From UBA2136 sp963974105 (GTDB lineage: Bacteria > Pseudomonadota > Alphaproteobacteria > UBA2136), in NCBI GenBank assembly GCA_963974105.1, contig CAXBBG010000001.1, forward strand, positions 620,001 to 684,000: a stretch of 64,000 nt of DNA, read 5' to 3'. How positions within the stretch are numbered: the stretch's first letter is position 1; every line of letters starts with the position of its first letter. The translations under genes and the position numbers were made by a program. This document shows positions 35,104-43,200 of this stretch, in pieces. The notes under the pieces are model-generated. The model was not told the DNA's origin. It saw only the letters and a list, made by a program, of their open reading frames with translations, and made no database searches.

Positions 35104-36396
35104 ATGTTTAAAAAATTATTTGGAAATACTGCTGAAAAACAGCCAGAAGAGATGTCGGTTTCGTCAGAAGTGCATGATATCCACCTGTCTGATTTTGCTG
35201 GGGTTGAGGGGGCAAACGAAAATTCTTTTGCGCAAGAGTCCATGGATAACATCCAATCCCCTAAACAAGATTACAGGAGTGATCTTGAAGCTAAATACCA
35301 AAATCATAACTTAGTAAAGCAAAATGCACTTTTGCGTGCAAAGGTTCTAGCGGTTCAATTGCCTGCTGATGAAAAATCAATGCGTGCAACATTTGAAAAT
35401 GTCCAGCGTGACTTTAATTTATCTGATAAAGATATTTCTTTTGAGCATTTTAAATTATTAGCGCAAGGCGTTGATGAAAATACCTATCGTGCCAGCTTGG
35501 TGGAAGAAATACCAAGTGCAGCGCTTGAACGTGCAAAGGAAATGGATGCGACACGGTTAGAGCAAAAGTCTATAGAATTGTTACCTCTAGAATATGAATA
35601 CGCTGAAAATCAGGCTGAGTTACGCGTAGAAATGGAATCTTTAGATACGATAGAGGCGCAGAGGTATCATGAGGATTTACATAAAGAATTGCAGTCACCT
35701 TTTGATGAATATATAGAAATTCAAAATGAATTAGACGCCTTAAATGCATTAGAGGTTGAGCATGATAAAGTGTTAGACGATGTATCTGATCAAAATTTAA
35801 GTGGCGGATTTAACGACAAAATATCTTATTTATTTGATAATCCTGAACAGGCATTGGAACGTGCTGATGGTATGATGAAAGCGGATGATAAATCGGCTGC
35901 ATTTGAAATAGCGGACCCTAAGGCTGGGCGTGATGCTTTAAATGCGTTTGATTCTGATATTAATGAAGGTTTCCGTGCGACTGAAATGCAAGAATTTATT
36001 TTAGAAAATCCTGAACTTTTGGGTGAAAATGAAATGTTAGGTGCACAAGATTTAGTGGGCGGTGATAACGACCTGCGTAAATCTGTAAAACGTGATGTTG
36101 CACGTGGTGCCATAAGCCAAGAAACAATTGAGATGCAGGTACAAGAAGAAGTTGGTTTTGACGCAGAGATGCAAGTACATCAAGCGGAGCTTGAAGCTAG
36201 AAAACAAGTGTTATTTGCAGAAAGTGGTATGGAAATAGCGCTCGATGTTCAGGGGCAACGTGCAGCATTGGGGTTAGATGTTATGGAGATTAACTCGCCT
36301 GAGTCATTGCAGCTTGCTGTCATGGATATGCAAACTGTCATGATGGAGCGTCAAAGAAATGGGATTGAGGAAGACTATGTCCTTGATCGATCATAA
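35104..36396 (+). CDS. Large acidic helical protein of the VirD4 island
   Basis: The 430-aa product begins FKKLFGNTAEKQPEE and has long acidic helices. The region FDNPEQALERADGMMKADDKSAAF resembles the spacing of NPE/P-A-F segments at relaxase and BID-like tails that VirD4-type proteins recognise, but this is weak. It has no signal peptide or membrane helix. It has its own promoter, 46 bases after the VirD4 stop. A type IV substrate is a reasonable hypothesis only. Start ATG 35104 rather than GTG 35098 because AGGG lies 7 bases upstream. Confidence 0.65.
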   Translation: MFKKLFGNTAEKQPEEMSVSSEVHDIHLSDFAGVEGANENSFAQESMDNIQSPKQDYRSDLEAKYQNHNLVKQNALLRAKVLAVQLPADEKSMRATFENVQRDFNLSDKDISFEHFKLLAQGVDENTYRASLVEEIPSAALERAKEMDATRLEQKSIELLPLEYEYAENQAELRVEMESLDTIEAQRYHEDLHKELQSPFDEYIEIQNELDALNALEVEHDKVLDDVSDQNLSGGFNDKISYLFDNPEQALERADGMMKADDKSAAFEIADPKAGRDALNAFDSDINEGFRATEMQEFILENPELLGENEMLGAQDLVGGDNDLRKSVKRDVARGAISQETIEMQVQEEVGFDAEMQVHQAELEARKQVLFAESGMEIALDVQGQRAALGLDVMEINSPESLQLAVMDMQTVMMERQRNGIEEDYVLDRS

Positions 36397-36598
36397 TCAT
36401 ACAATGTAATAAATAAACTTTAAAAAGCTCTAAGTGTTTAATTATAGGTCTTTTTTTATAAAGCTTTATATTATTTTTTTGTGATTTTAAAAAAAATATA
36501 TCACAATGTAAAGAAATGAAAAATATATACGAACTTGTTTTGTATAGAGTGCCAGATGTTTCTGGTGAATATGACTGTAATTTTAAAGGAATAATAAA

Positions 36599-36859
36599 AT
36601 GAACAACTCAACTAAGCTTGCTCTTTTAGCTTTAACAGGCGCTGTTTCGACTCTTGGTGCGACAGCAAACGCAATGGAGCCAACTGGTGAAGGCGAAAAA
36701 TGTTACGGCGTTGCTAAGGCAGGCTCAAATGACTGTGGTAGCATTCACCACGGTTGTGCAGGTGTAGCAACGGAAGACGCTGACAGCACAGAATGGGTTT
36801 TTGTACCTAAAGGTCTTTGTGATAAACTTGTAGGTGGTAGCTTAGAGTCTGGTGAGTAA
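36599..36859 (+). CDS. Bufferin precursor, BufA1-type (DUF2282)
   Basis: The 86-aa product has a signal peptide (residues 1-25, cleaved after ATANA) and a mature part with Cys35, Cys46, Cys53 and Cys74 in the DUF2282 pattern: GEKCYGVAKAGSNDC, HHGCAG, and WVFVPKGLCDKLVGG. Bufferins are RiPPs whose cysteines are converted by the MNIO enzyme to thiooxazole-type groups and that chelate copper to protect cells. It precedes the MNIO, DUF2063 and DUF1223 genes. AAAGGA lies ahead of the ATG. A terminator between it and bufB would give more precursor than enzyme. Confidence 0.9.
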   Translation: MNNSTKLALLALTGAVSTLGATANAMEPTGEGEKCYGVAKAGSNDCGSIHHGCAGVATEDADSTEWVFVPKGLCDKLVGGSLESGE

Positions 36860-36874
36860 TTTTTTGCGATACAC

Positions 36875-36910
36875 AAAAGGCGTTCGCTTTAAATAGTAAC
36901 GCCTTTTTTT
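36875..36910 (+). terminator. Internal terminator/attenuator between bufA and bufB
   Basis: AAAAGGCGTT/AACGCCTTTT, a 10-bp perfect stem with 13-nt loop and T tract, 15 bases after the precursor stop and 27 bases before the MNIO start. The position suits partial readthrough. Confidence 0.8.
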
Positions 36911-36936
36911 ATTATAAACTAAAAAGCGGGTTAGCC

Positions 36937-37845
36937 ATGAATATTGATGTACAAAAAGCAGGGATAGGGCTTCGCGCACCGCATTATGATGACGTTCTGA
37001 ATAAAAAGCCTGATGTTGGTTTTTTAGAAGTTCATATCGAAAATTATTTTCCTAAAGGTGGCAAAACAGCGCGTGCATTACGTGACGCGGCTGCGGCTTA
37101 CCCCTTAAGCTTCCACGGTGTCTCCATGTCTCTTGGTTCAGCAGAAAAACCAAATGCAGATCACTTAAAACGTGTCAAAGAATTGGTGCAGGAATTTAAC
37201 CCAGCTCTTGTGAGTGAACATCTTTCTTGGAGCTCTATAGGCGAGACATATATCAGCGATCTTTTGCCTGTCCCCTATACTTTAGAAGCGCTTGATTTGT
37301 TTTGTCGCAATGTAGATATTGTGCAAAATGCACTGAATAGAAAAATTCTTATCGAAAATCCATCAAGTTATTTGCTTTATAATTTGGAATCGATGGGTGA
37401 AGGGCAATTTATGGCGGAGCTTGTTAGACGCACAGGCTGTGGTATTTTATTGGATGTAAATAATATTTTTGTGAGCGCTCAGAATACAGGGGGTAATGCT
37501 TTGGCGCATTTGCAAAGTATGCCACTTCAACATGTGGGGGAAATTCACCTTGCAGGGCATACAATTAAAAATTATGACGGACCCGATTACAAGGCTTCTC
37601 AATTAAGTGCTGAACAACTTACAGACATCCATTCAGGCCGTACGATACGTATTGACACACATAGTGATTTGGTCTGCGATGAGGTTTGGGCATTGTATGA
37701 AGAAGCATTAAAGCATACAGGTTGTACGCCAACGCTTATAGAATGGGATTTAGATATACCTGATTTGGATGTTTTGGTATCAGAAGCCAAAAAAGCAACG
37801 ATGGTCATGGAGCGCGTCGCGAAGGGTAATTTTCATGCCGCATAA
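36937..37845 (+). CDS. MNIO family enzyme (DUF692), BufB-type
   Basis: MNIOs are multinuclear iron oxidases that modify cysteine residues of RiPP precursors. The 302-aa TIM-barrel-like product begins GIGLRAPHYDDVL and VGFLEVHIENYF, and has PLSFHGVSMSLGS, PALVSEHLSWS, ILIENPSSYL, CGILLDVNNIFVSAQN, VGEIHLAGH, IDTHSDLVCDEVWALYE and TLIEWDLDIPDLDVL. These contain the His, Glu and Asp ligands expected for the iron centre. It follows the BufA1 precursor and overlaps the DUF2063 gene by 11 bases, the canonical order A-B-C. Confidence 0.95.
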   Translation: MNIDVQKAGIGLRAPHYDDVLNKKPDVGFLEVHIENYFPKGGKTARALRDAAAAYPLSFHGVSMSLGSAEKPNADHLKRVKELVQEFNPALVSEHLSWSSIGETYISDLLPVPYTLEALDLFCRNVDIVQNALNRKILIENPSSYLLYNLESMGEGQFMAELVRRTGCGILLDVNNIFVSAQNTGGNALAHLQSMPLQHVGEIHLAGHTIKNYDGPDYKASQLSAEQLTDIHSGRTIRIDTHSDLVCDEVWALYEEALKHTGCTPTLIEWDLDIPDLDVLVSEAKKATMVMERVAKGNFHAA

Positions 37846-38602
37846 TCTTAACCAGTTGCAGTTGAATTTTAAGGAAAGTGTTTATAACGGCAAAGACTCA
37901 CTTTTGCCTTGGGTGTTAGAAATAGGGCCTCTTTCAAAGGAGGAACGTGTGAATATCTATCGTAATACAGTGCATGTCGGTTTAAAGTCTCTATTGGCAG
38001 ATGTTTACCCTGCCATTATGGCGCTGGTTGGAGTTGAATTTTTTCGCTATGTAACGCATCAATTTATTCATGAATATCCACCACAAAAAGGGGCTTTACT
38101 TTATTACGGTGCGTCGTTTTCTGACTTTTTAAAAACATTTCCAGCGCTTAAGGACTTTCCTTATTTGTCGGGCGTTGCAGAGCTTGAATGGGCAAGGCAT
38201 TTAAGCTATGACGCCGCAGATGACACCCCTATAAATGTTGAGGGATTTTCTAAGCTGAGCGAAGGTGTTATTCAAAATATTAAATTTGAATGGGTTGCAA
38301 GTGTGCATATATTTGAATTTGATGTCCCTATTTTTACGTTGTGGCGCTCGGGCTGTGGGCATAAGGTTGATATGAAAGATATTGATTTACATCAAGGTGA
38401 ATGTGTTATGGTTTATAGGGATAAAGATTTAAATGTGCAGGTGAAGATTTTATCTTCCTTAGAATATGCATTTTATAATGCTTTAAAGCAGGGCGTATCG
38501 TTTGTTGAAGCTTCAACGTTGTGTGCGCAAGATAAAGAATTTAATTTACAAGAATGCTTAGTGTTTGCGCTTGGTGAGGGTTTGTTTAAAAATAAGGTGT
38601 AG
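37835..38602 (+). CDS. DUF2063 partner protein, BufC-type
   Basis: BufC partners the MNIO and is thought to help recognise the precursor. The 255-aa product has the N-terminal DUF2063 helical domain (LSKEERVNIYRNTVHVGLKSLLADVYPAIMALVG and RYVTHQFIHEYPPQKGALLYYG) then a mixed C-terminal domain. The ATG at 37835 is inside the end of bufB, 11 bases before the bufB stop ends, showing translational coupling. AGGG lies upstream. Confidence 0.92.
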   Translation: MPHNLNQLQLNFKESVYNGKDSLLPWVLEIGPLSKEERVNIYRNTVHVGLKSLLADVYPAIMALVGVEFFRYVTHQFIHEYPPQKGALLYYGASFSDFLKTFPALKDFPYLSGVAELEWARHLSYDAADDTPINVEGFSKLSEGVIQNIKFEWVASVHIFEFDVPIFTLWRSGCGHKVDMKDIDLHQGECVMVYRDKDLNVQVKILSSLEYAFYNALKQGVSFVEASTLCAQDKEFNLQECLVFALGEGLFKNKV

Positions 38603-38606
38603 GTAT

Positions 38607-39323
38607 ATGTGTCAAACCATAGAAAAAATGAAAGCAATGTCCCAAAAAATAAGATGTCAAATTTTTGTGTTTGTGGTGACGTTTTTTTTAGCGTCCCCCG
38701 TTTTAGCGCGTCCGACCCTGCTTGAGCTCTACACATCCCAAGGCTGCAGTACATGCCCTATGGGGGAAGAGGTGGTTGCCGAATTGAATGAACGTGATGA
38801 TTTTTTTGCATTAAGTTTTCATGTGGATTATTGGGATAGATTGGGTTGGAAAGACCCTTTGGCAAAGCCTAAGTTTACACAAAGGCAAGATGGCTATAGA
38901 AAGGTGCTAGACAATAGTAACTTATATACCCCTCAGGCCGTTTTAGATGGAGTAGATGATACAAATGCGGCTTGGGCTTGGCGTGTTAAAATGTTAGCGC
39001 ATGGTATAAGAGAAGGGCAGGTGGATATTCCCATGACGCTACATGAAGGCTTGCTACGTGTTGGTGGGTATGACTTGAAGGCTCCAGCAGATATTTGGTT
39101 TGTTACTTATAACCCTAAAGAAAAGACTGATATTAAGGCAGGAGAAAATAAAGGGCGCGTGATGAATTCTGTAAATGTTGTGCGTAGTCTTGAAAAATTA
39201 TTTGTATGGAATGGTGAAGCGACGAACATCTATTTACCTAAAGTAAAAAATGCAGGAGAACGTGTTGCAGTTATTATACAAGAACCGCACCTTGGTAAGG
39301 TTTTAGGTCTTTATCACCAGTAA
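38607..39323 (+). CDS. DUF1223 secreted thioredoxin-fold protein
   Basis: The 238-aa product has an N-terminal hydrophobic export segment (residues about 15-32 with VLA before RPTL), then LLELYTSQGCSTCPMGEEVVAEL, the DUF1223 signature with its Cys pair (CSTC). The pair VDYWDRLGWKDPLA follows. It starts 5 bases after bufC and ends at a terminator. In other genomes I recall that DUF1223 and DoxX genes accompany bufferin operons, so a thiol or copper-redox role in the periplasm is likely but inferred. Start codon uncertain (38607, 38628 or 38637). Confidence 0.85.
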   Translation: MCQTIEKMKAMSQKIRCQIFVFVVTFFLASPVLARPTLLELYTSQGCSTCPMGEEVVAELNERDDFFALSFHVDYWDRLGWKDPLAKPKFTQRQDGYRKVLDNSNLYTPQAVLDGVDDTNAAWAWRVKMLAHGIREGQVDIPMTLHEGLLRVGGYDLKAPADIWFVTYNPKEKTDIKAGENKGRVMNSVNVVRSLEKLFVWNGEATNIYLPKVKNAGERVAVIIQEPHLGKVLGLYHQ

Positions 39324-39350
39324 TTTTAGAACATTTTGTATTTTGCCATA

Positions 39351-39382
39351 AAAAAAACCTCCAAAATGGAGGCTTTTTTTTT
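39351..39382. terminator. Terminator of the bufferin operon and the converging gene
   Basis: CCTCC-AAAAT-GGAGG with A and T runs on either side, acting on both strands. Confidence 0.85.
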
Positions 39383-39405
39383 CGATACCTTTGTTTTAAC
39401 AGTTT

Positions 39406-39717
39406 TTATGATCGACCCTTTTTAATCCATGGGCAGGTATTTTTTTTGTAGCAGTCGTGGCATTTGCTGCTTCCAAGGTTAAGGTCTTCCTTTATACCTT
39501 CTCGGCAAGGGCAGCTTGCGCAACATTTAGTACAACTAGGGCCACAGTTACGGGTTTCATATTTGAAATGACACCAGCAATACCAGGCGATAAGCCCACC
39601 AACGACTATAGGGATAAATGCAATGGTGAGTATGAGAGCGTCGAATCCAAATTGACTGATAATTTTGTAAAAGCTAAACAATATAAAAATAAGAACAAAA
39701 GCAATAAGGTGTTTCAT
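39406..39717 (-). CDS. Membrane protein with Cys-rich tail
   Basis: The 103-aa product has two N-terminal hydrophobic helices (residues about 3-20 and 27-45) and a short soluble tail with twelve cysteines, including WCWCHF, NCGPSCTKCCASCPC and KCHDCYKKNTC. The density suggests metal (Cu, Zn or Fe) binding or stable disulfides. AAGGAG lies upstream. It follows the gene at 39729 after 11 bases, and both converge on the bufferin operon. No known family recognised. Confidence 0.75.
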   Translation of the reverse strand: MKHLIAFVLIFILFSFYKIISQFGFDALILTIAFIPIVVGGLIAWYCWCHFKYETRNCGPSCTKCCASCPCREGIKEDLNLGSSKCHDCYKKNTCPWIKKGRS

Positions 39718-39728
39718 ATTAAAACTCC

Positions 39729-39956
39729 TTACTCTTTCTTTTTACATTGGCATTTACCGCCACAATCAAATGTTGGGTCAGGGTTTTTGCATTTCTTTTT
39801 AGGTGGGGTAAAAGATTCGACACCATGACTATCCTGTGACGATTTTTTTAACTGCGCCTTCTTTTTACGTTCAGCAATGTGACATCTAATAGCGCTCATA
39901 AGGATCATAGCCGCCATGAAAGATAGGATAATACCTAAGGCATAAAATTTTCCCAT
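39729..39956 (-). CDS. Small membrane protein with Cys/Lys-rich tail
   Basis: The 75-aa product has one N-terminal membrane helix (residues about 4-24), a basic region (ERKKKAQLKK) and a Cys tail KCKNPDPTFDCGGKCQCKKKE with four cysteines. GGAGG lies 8 bases before the ATG at 39956, which rules out the longer frame. It is first in a two-gene leftward operon. Role unknown; metal binding is a guess from the Cys pattern. Confidence 0.7.
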   Translation of the reverse strand: MGKFYALGIILSFMAAMILMSAIRCHIAERKKKAQLKKSSQDSHGVESFTPPKKKCKNPDPTFDCGGKCQCKKKE

Positions 39957-40166
39957 AAGAATAACCTCCAAAAAAGGAAAGGATGTGTAATTTCTAACTA
40001 AATGTTAGGTGTGTGTTAGGTGTGTTTAGATATTGAAAAAGTTAAAAGATTTGAATTCGTATACCTTAAATATATACTTAAAAATAAGAAAAGACAAGTC
40101 TTTTAAAAAAAATGAAAACAACCTATAATGAACGTGTTTTTAAATTCTTGGGAGGAATATTATAAT

Positions 40167-41396
40167 ATGGAAACGTGGGTCTCATTTGCAGCAGGAACAG
40201 TTGTTGGGTTGATTTTTGGTTTAGCCGTAGGTTTATTGTTAGCTAAACAAGCTAAAGACGCTGTAAAAACTATGTATGATGAGCGTGAGCGTCGTGCCCG
40301 TGAAGATATGGACCGTATGGTTGCGTCCATGAAAGATTCTTTTGGTGCACTTTCCCTCGAGGCACTTTCTAAAAATACTGAAGAATTTTTAAAAGTTGCG
40401 GGCGAATCTTTGGCAAAGCATACCGAAGCTAATAAGCAAGAAATGGGCGGCAAAAAAGAACTGATTGATCAAACTTTAAAGTCTATGAAAATGGAACTTG
40501 GTAAAGTGAATGAAATGGTTCAGTCTCTTGAATCGGATCGTAAGGCGAAGTTTGACGTTTTATCTAAAGAAATTACTAAAACAGCAGACGAAACGCGTAA
40601 CCTGCGTGAAACAACGCATAGCCTTAAAAATGCCCTTACCAATTCACGTGTGCGTGGGCAGTGGGGAGAGCGTATGGCTGAAGACGTTTTGCGTCTGGCA
40701 GGTTTTATTGAGGGTACGAACTATTTAAAACAACAAACGCTCACAGAAGGTGATCGTAGTCGCCCTGATTACACCTTTTACCTACCTGATAACCATGTGG
40801 TGCATATGGACGTTAAGTTTCCTTTAGAAAACTATTTAAACCACGTAAATGCAGAAACTGAGCTTGAAAAAGAAAAATACAAGGCGATGTTTATGAAGGA
40901 TGCGCGTGCGCGTATTGACGAAGCGACAAAACGTGAATATATCGATAAATCTCAAGGAACACTTGATTATGTTTTGGTCTTTATTCCAAACGAACAAGTT
41001 TACTCATTTTTAAATGAGCATGATCACGACCTTGTGGATAACTCATTACGCAAAAAAATTGTACTATGCTCTCCAACCACGCTGTATGCAGTGTTGAGTG
41101 TGATTAGGCAAGCGGTCGATAATTTCCATATGGAACGCAAGGCAAGTGAAATATTAAGCTTACTCGACCAGTTTTCAAAGCAGTGGTATAAATTTACAGA
41201 AGCGATGGATAAAGTCGGTAAGCATATCGACAATTCTCAAAAAGCATTTTATGACCTCACCACAACACGTCAGCGCATGCTTGAAAAACCATTACAAAAA
41301 ATTGAAACATTAAAAGAAAATGAGCGTATAGTTGAAACAAAAACAGGTGCGCCATTAAAAATTATAAACAATCCTAAAAGCGGTGATGTTAATTAA
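40167..41396 (+). CDS. rmuC: DNA recombination protein RmuC
   Basis: RmuC limits rearrangements at inverted repeats and has a predicted nuclease-fold domain. The 409-aa product has an N-terminal membrane anchor (about residues 4-24), a coiled coil (about 30-150), then the RmuC core: RVRGQWGERMAEDVLRLAGF, RPDYTFYLPDNHVVHMDVKFPLENY, YVLVFIPNEQVYSFL, LCSPTTLYAVLSVI. GGAGGA precedes the ATG at 40167. It has an imperfect terminator-like repeat at 41392-41417. Confidence 0.94.
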   Translation: METWVSFAAGTVVGLIFGLAVGLLLAKQAKDAVKTMYDERERRAREDMDRMVASMKDSFGALSLEALSKNTEEFLKVAGESLAKHTEANKQEMGGKKELIDQTLKSMKMELGKVNEMVQSLESDRKAKFDVLSKEITKTADETRNLRETTHSLKNALTNSRVRGQWGERMAEDVLRLAGFIEGTNYLKQQTLTEGDRSRPDYTFYLPDNHVVHMDVKFPLENYLNHVNAETELEKEKYKAMFMKDARARIDEATKREYIDKSQGTLDYVLVFIPNEQVYSFLNEHDHDLVDNSLRKKIVLCSPTTLYAVLSVIRQAVDNFHMERKASEILSLLDQFSKQWYKFTEAMDKVGKHIDNSQKAFYDLTTTRQRMLEKPLQKIETLKENERIVETKTGAPLKIINNPKSGDVN

Positions 41397-41465
41397 AATC
41401 GGTTGTAGGATTTTAATGTTACACGTATGATAATTTTAGTTTAAAAAAAATAAAAGGTTAAACCA

Positions 41466-42662
41466 ATGCCCAGCGTAAGTGATAAGTATGCAAAAACAGA
41501 AGGCAGCGCAATTGTTGCTATTAATAATAAAGCGAAAGCACTTGTAAAAGAGGGCCGTAGCATTACCAACTTTTCAATTGGTGTGCCAGGCTTTTTACCA
41601 CCCAAACATGTATACGATGCCGCTTTAGAAGCTGTTACGGAGGATATCGGTTCTTATTTGGCCTGTAAGGGGAGCGATGAACCTTTGTTGAACAGTTTTA
41701 TTGGTTTGTTGAAACGTCAAGGTTTTGAATATCAGTTGGAAGAAACTTGCGCGACACTTGGTGCAAAAAACGCCCTTACAAATTTATGTTTAGCATTATG
41801 TAATCCAGGGGATGAGGTCTTATTTCCAGCGCCATATTGGAGTAGTTACATTCAAACGGTTGAAATGGCAGACGCTGTGCCAGTACCTATTTCTTGCGGG
41901 AGTGAGCAACATTATAAGTTAACCCCGGAGCAGCTTGAAGCCGCCATCACACCAAAAACAAAAATATTTTTATTCAACAACCCTTCTAACCCTACAGGTA
42001 TGGTTTATACAAAGGCAGAAATTGCGGCTTTGGCAGAGGTGTTGGTAAAGCATGATATTTGGATATTAAGCGATGATTTGTATGATCGTATTATTTTTGA
42101 CGGCGAAGAGTTTCACCACCTTTTAACGGCAGAACCAAAACTACGTGACCGCATGGTGATTATTCAGTCTGTTTCGAAATCTTACGGCATGCCAGGTTGG
42201 CGTGTGGGTTTTGTGGCCGCGCCAGAATCTATTATTAAAATGATGACTTCTATCGCCGCAAATACGTTTATGAATATTCCATGGGTTTCACAGCGCGCGG
42301 CGGCAGCGGCTTTATCGGGTGATCAGTCTTTTGTAAATGAGCGCCGCGATGAATTTGCATTAAAGCGTGACGTTGTTATGAACTCTATCAATAGCATTGA
42401 TGGTATGGTTTGCCCATTTCCTAAGGGTGCGTTTTATGCATTTCCTGACTGTAGCGCTTTTATTGGTAAGGCATATAAAGGTGAAGTTATTAAAGATGAT
42501 GTGCATTTATGTGAATTACTGCTTGAACATAAAGGTATTGCCACCGTTCCAGGTAGTGCATTTGGTTTAGATGGTGCTTTACGCATTTCGTACGCTTGCG
42601 ATATGGAAACGCTTGAACGTGGTATGGTTTTATTTGAAGTTTTCTTTACAGAGATTGAATAA
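41466..42662 (+). CDS. Class I PLP-dependent aminotransferase (aspartate-aminotransferase-like)
   Basis: Members of this group transfer amino groups between aspartate or aromatic amino acids and 2-oxoglutarate. The 398-aa product has the fold-type I pattern: ITNFSIGVPGFLPPKHV, YLACKGSDEPLLNSF, APYWSSY, NNPSNPTGMVY, ILSDDLYDRIIFDG, and the PLP lysine 238 in SVSKSYGMPGWRVGF. FVNERRDEFALKRD and the C-terminal ALRISYACDMETLERG match the subgroup of bacterial aspartate aminotransferases. AAAGG lies ahead of the ATG. Exact substrate not shown. Confidence 0.93.
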   Translation: MPSVSDKYAKTEGSAIVAINNKAKALVKEGRSITNFSIGVPGFLPPKHVYDAALEAVTEDIGSYLACKGSDEPLLNSFIGLLKRQGFEYQLEETCATLGAKNALTNLCLALCNPGDEVLFPAPYWSSYIQTVEMADAVPVPISCGSEQHYKLTPEQLEAAITPKTKIFLFNNPSNPTGMVYTKAEIAALAEVLVKHDIWILSDDLYDRIIFDGEEFHHLLTAEPKLRDRMVIIQSVSKSYGMPGWRVGFVAAPESIIKMMTSIAANTFMNIPWVSQRAAAAALSGDQSFVNERRDEFALKRDVVMNSINSIDGMVCPFPKGAFYAFPDCSAFIGKAYKGEVIKDDVHLCELLLEHKGIATVPGSAFGLDGALRISYACDMETLERGMVLFEVFFTEIE

Positions 42663-42682
42663 TAATTCTACGTATAAAATAA

Positions 42683-42713
42683 AAAAAACACCTCGTTGGA
42701 GGTGTTTTTTTCG
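42683..42713. terminator. Bidirectional terminator between converging genes
   Basis: AAAAAACACCTC-GTTG-GAGGTGTTTTTT (42683-42710). Confidence 0.9.
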
Positions 42714-42719
42714 CTATTA

Positions 42720-43043
42720 TCATGATTCATGCCATTTCTTTTTATCGAATAAAGACTGGTATGTTTTGCATATGTCTTTATTGTCAGAATGTTTTTGACA
42801 TGTGTTAATAAAAAATTTGGCTTGAAAGTAGTTTACGTCCCAATTGCTACAGTGAGGGCTTGCATAGTTTTCTGAGTTTGATTCGCAAATGCGACCTGAA
42901 TCAAAAAAAACATTGGTGTTTGAGCCATCAGAATAAATACGAACCGCATCACGGTCGCTTATTCCTTTCACTTTAGCTTGAGTTGTATTGCTGAACAGGC
43001 ATAAAAGCGCTGTTATGAAAACAGATGTTATGAATTTATTCAT
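42720..43043 (-). CDS. Small secreted protein, unknown
   Basis: The 107-aa product has a signal peptide (residues about 1-22, ending TTQA before KVK) and four cysteines in the mature chain (RICESN, PHCSNW, NTCQKH, DICKTY), consistent with two disulfides. No family recognised. It is single, converging with the aminotransferase gene and diverging from ffh. Confidence 0.7.
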   Translation of the reverse strand: MNKFITSVFITALLCLFSNTTQAKVKGISDRDAVRIYSDGSNTNVFFDSGRICESNSENYASPHCSNWDVNYFQAKFFINTCQKHSDNKDICKTYQSLFDKKKWHES

Positions 43044-43200
43044 AATAAAAAGTCCAGATGATGTGTGAGACCAATTCTCACGACCTCATTAAAACATAGC
43101 AGTTATTGCGGCTATTTCAAGTGCTATGATGAACATTTTGCATTTTTACATGTTTTGCTATACATTTGGCGGTGAATTAACAAATTTGGAATATAAAACC

